Below, piece after piece: positions 14,528-14,622 of a stretch of DNA of 14,622 bases (positions are counted from its first letter, which is position 1; the number at the start of each line of letters is the position of its first letter). Below the pieces are notes generated by a model. The model was not told where the DNA came from and ran no database searches. It saw only the letters and a list, made by a program, of their open reading frames with translations. The stretch is from Peptococcaceae bacterium UBA5356 (lineage in GTDB: Bacteria > Bacillota > Peptococcia > DRI-13 > DTU073). Location: the NCBI GenBank assembly GCA_002407935.1, contig DHPU01000024.1, positions 13,868-28,489 of the forward strand, given 5' to 3'. Position numbers and translations under genes: made by a program.

Positions 14528-14622
14528 AATTATTGTTGTAAACAATGAAAAATTATCATCACAAGAAGAAATGATACAAGATTTAATTAATATAATTTAT
14601 GTTTTTTCTTGTAAAATATATG
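14499..14622 (+). pseudogene. 5'-truncated IS607-family serine recombinase (TnpA) fragment
   Basis: The frame is open from 14493 to the window end and reads, from 14517, NNVEIIVVNNEKLSSQEEM followed by IQDLINIIYVFSCKIYG. This is the C-terminal pattern of IS607 transposases: a VEI-hydrophobic strand, an acidic EEM(I/V)-DLI segment and VFSCxIYG, which precedes a basic LRKYK-type end. A full IS607 TnpA is about 200 residues with an N-terminal MerR-like HTH and a resolvase catalytic serine; both are missing here, since TAA at 14490-14492 closes the frame only about eight codons before the similarity begins. ATG 14499 has no properly spaced ribosome binding site (the nearest AGGAGG ends 19 nt upstream). 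I read it as the remnant of an insertion element whose left part was lost. The rest, possibly with tnpB, lies outside the window. Confidence 0.72.

Noticed and set aside
14502..14530. TTGACA at 14502-14507 with TGAAAT at 14525-14530 as a promoter
   Set aside because: The -10 match is only 4 of 6 and the stretch is better explained as coding sequence of the recombinase fragment.

Overview
This 14.6 kb window is low-GC chromosomal DNA from a spore-forming, Gram-positive anaerobe, most likely a Clostridia member of the Peptococcaceae type. The reasons are the divisome genes sepF and divIVA next to yggS and proC, a PhoP/PhoR-type two-component pair, purine-rich ribosome binding sites with frequent GTG and TTG starts, a selenium/sulfur handling gene set typical of anaerobes, and two promoters that look like those of the late mother-cell sporulation factor sigma-K. 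The species cannot be named from the window.

Layout. (1) 150-1685: a three-gene unit for selenium or sulfur delivery (YedE-like membrane protein, TusA-like carrier, DUF3343 carrier), closed by a hairpin terminator. (2) 1746-1950: an intergenic stretch with a long imperfect inverted repeat and a probable promoter. (3) 1951-6110: a type IIS restriction-modification system, made of an HTH-fused double adenine methyltransferase and an AlwI/BspD6I-family endonuclease. It is visibly more AT-rich than its surroundings and looks like an acquired module. (4) 6213-6725: a small membrane protein closed by a strong, probably bidirectional terminator. (5) 6876-8521: two tandem paralogous, very cysteine-rich proteins of about 257 residues, each with its own sigma-K-like promoter; they are candidate spore coat or outer-layer proteins. 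(6) 8612-10717: response regulator and histidine kinase. (7) 10805-14499: a HlyD-like membrane-anchored protein, yggS, sepF, proC and divIVA, all on the + strand and closely spaced, forming the divisome neighbourhood. (8) 14499-14622: the 3' part of an IS607-family serine recombinase gene, cut off at its 5' end and running out of the window.

All supported genes are on the + strand. The most interesting items are the sigma-K-driven cysteine-rich pair, the in-frame (ACT)9 tract in the kinase HAMP connector, the HTH fused to the type IIS methyltransferase, the 9-bp repeat array in the divIVA tail, and the IS607 remnant abutting divIVA. No CRISPR array, tRNA or rRNA was seen.
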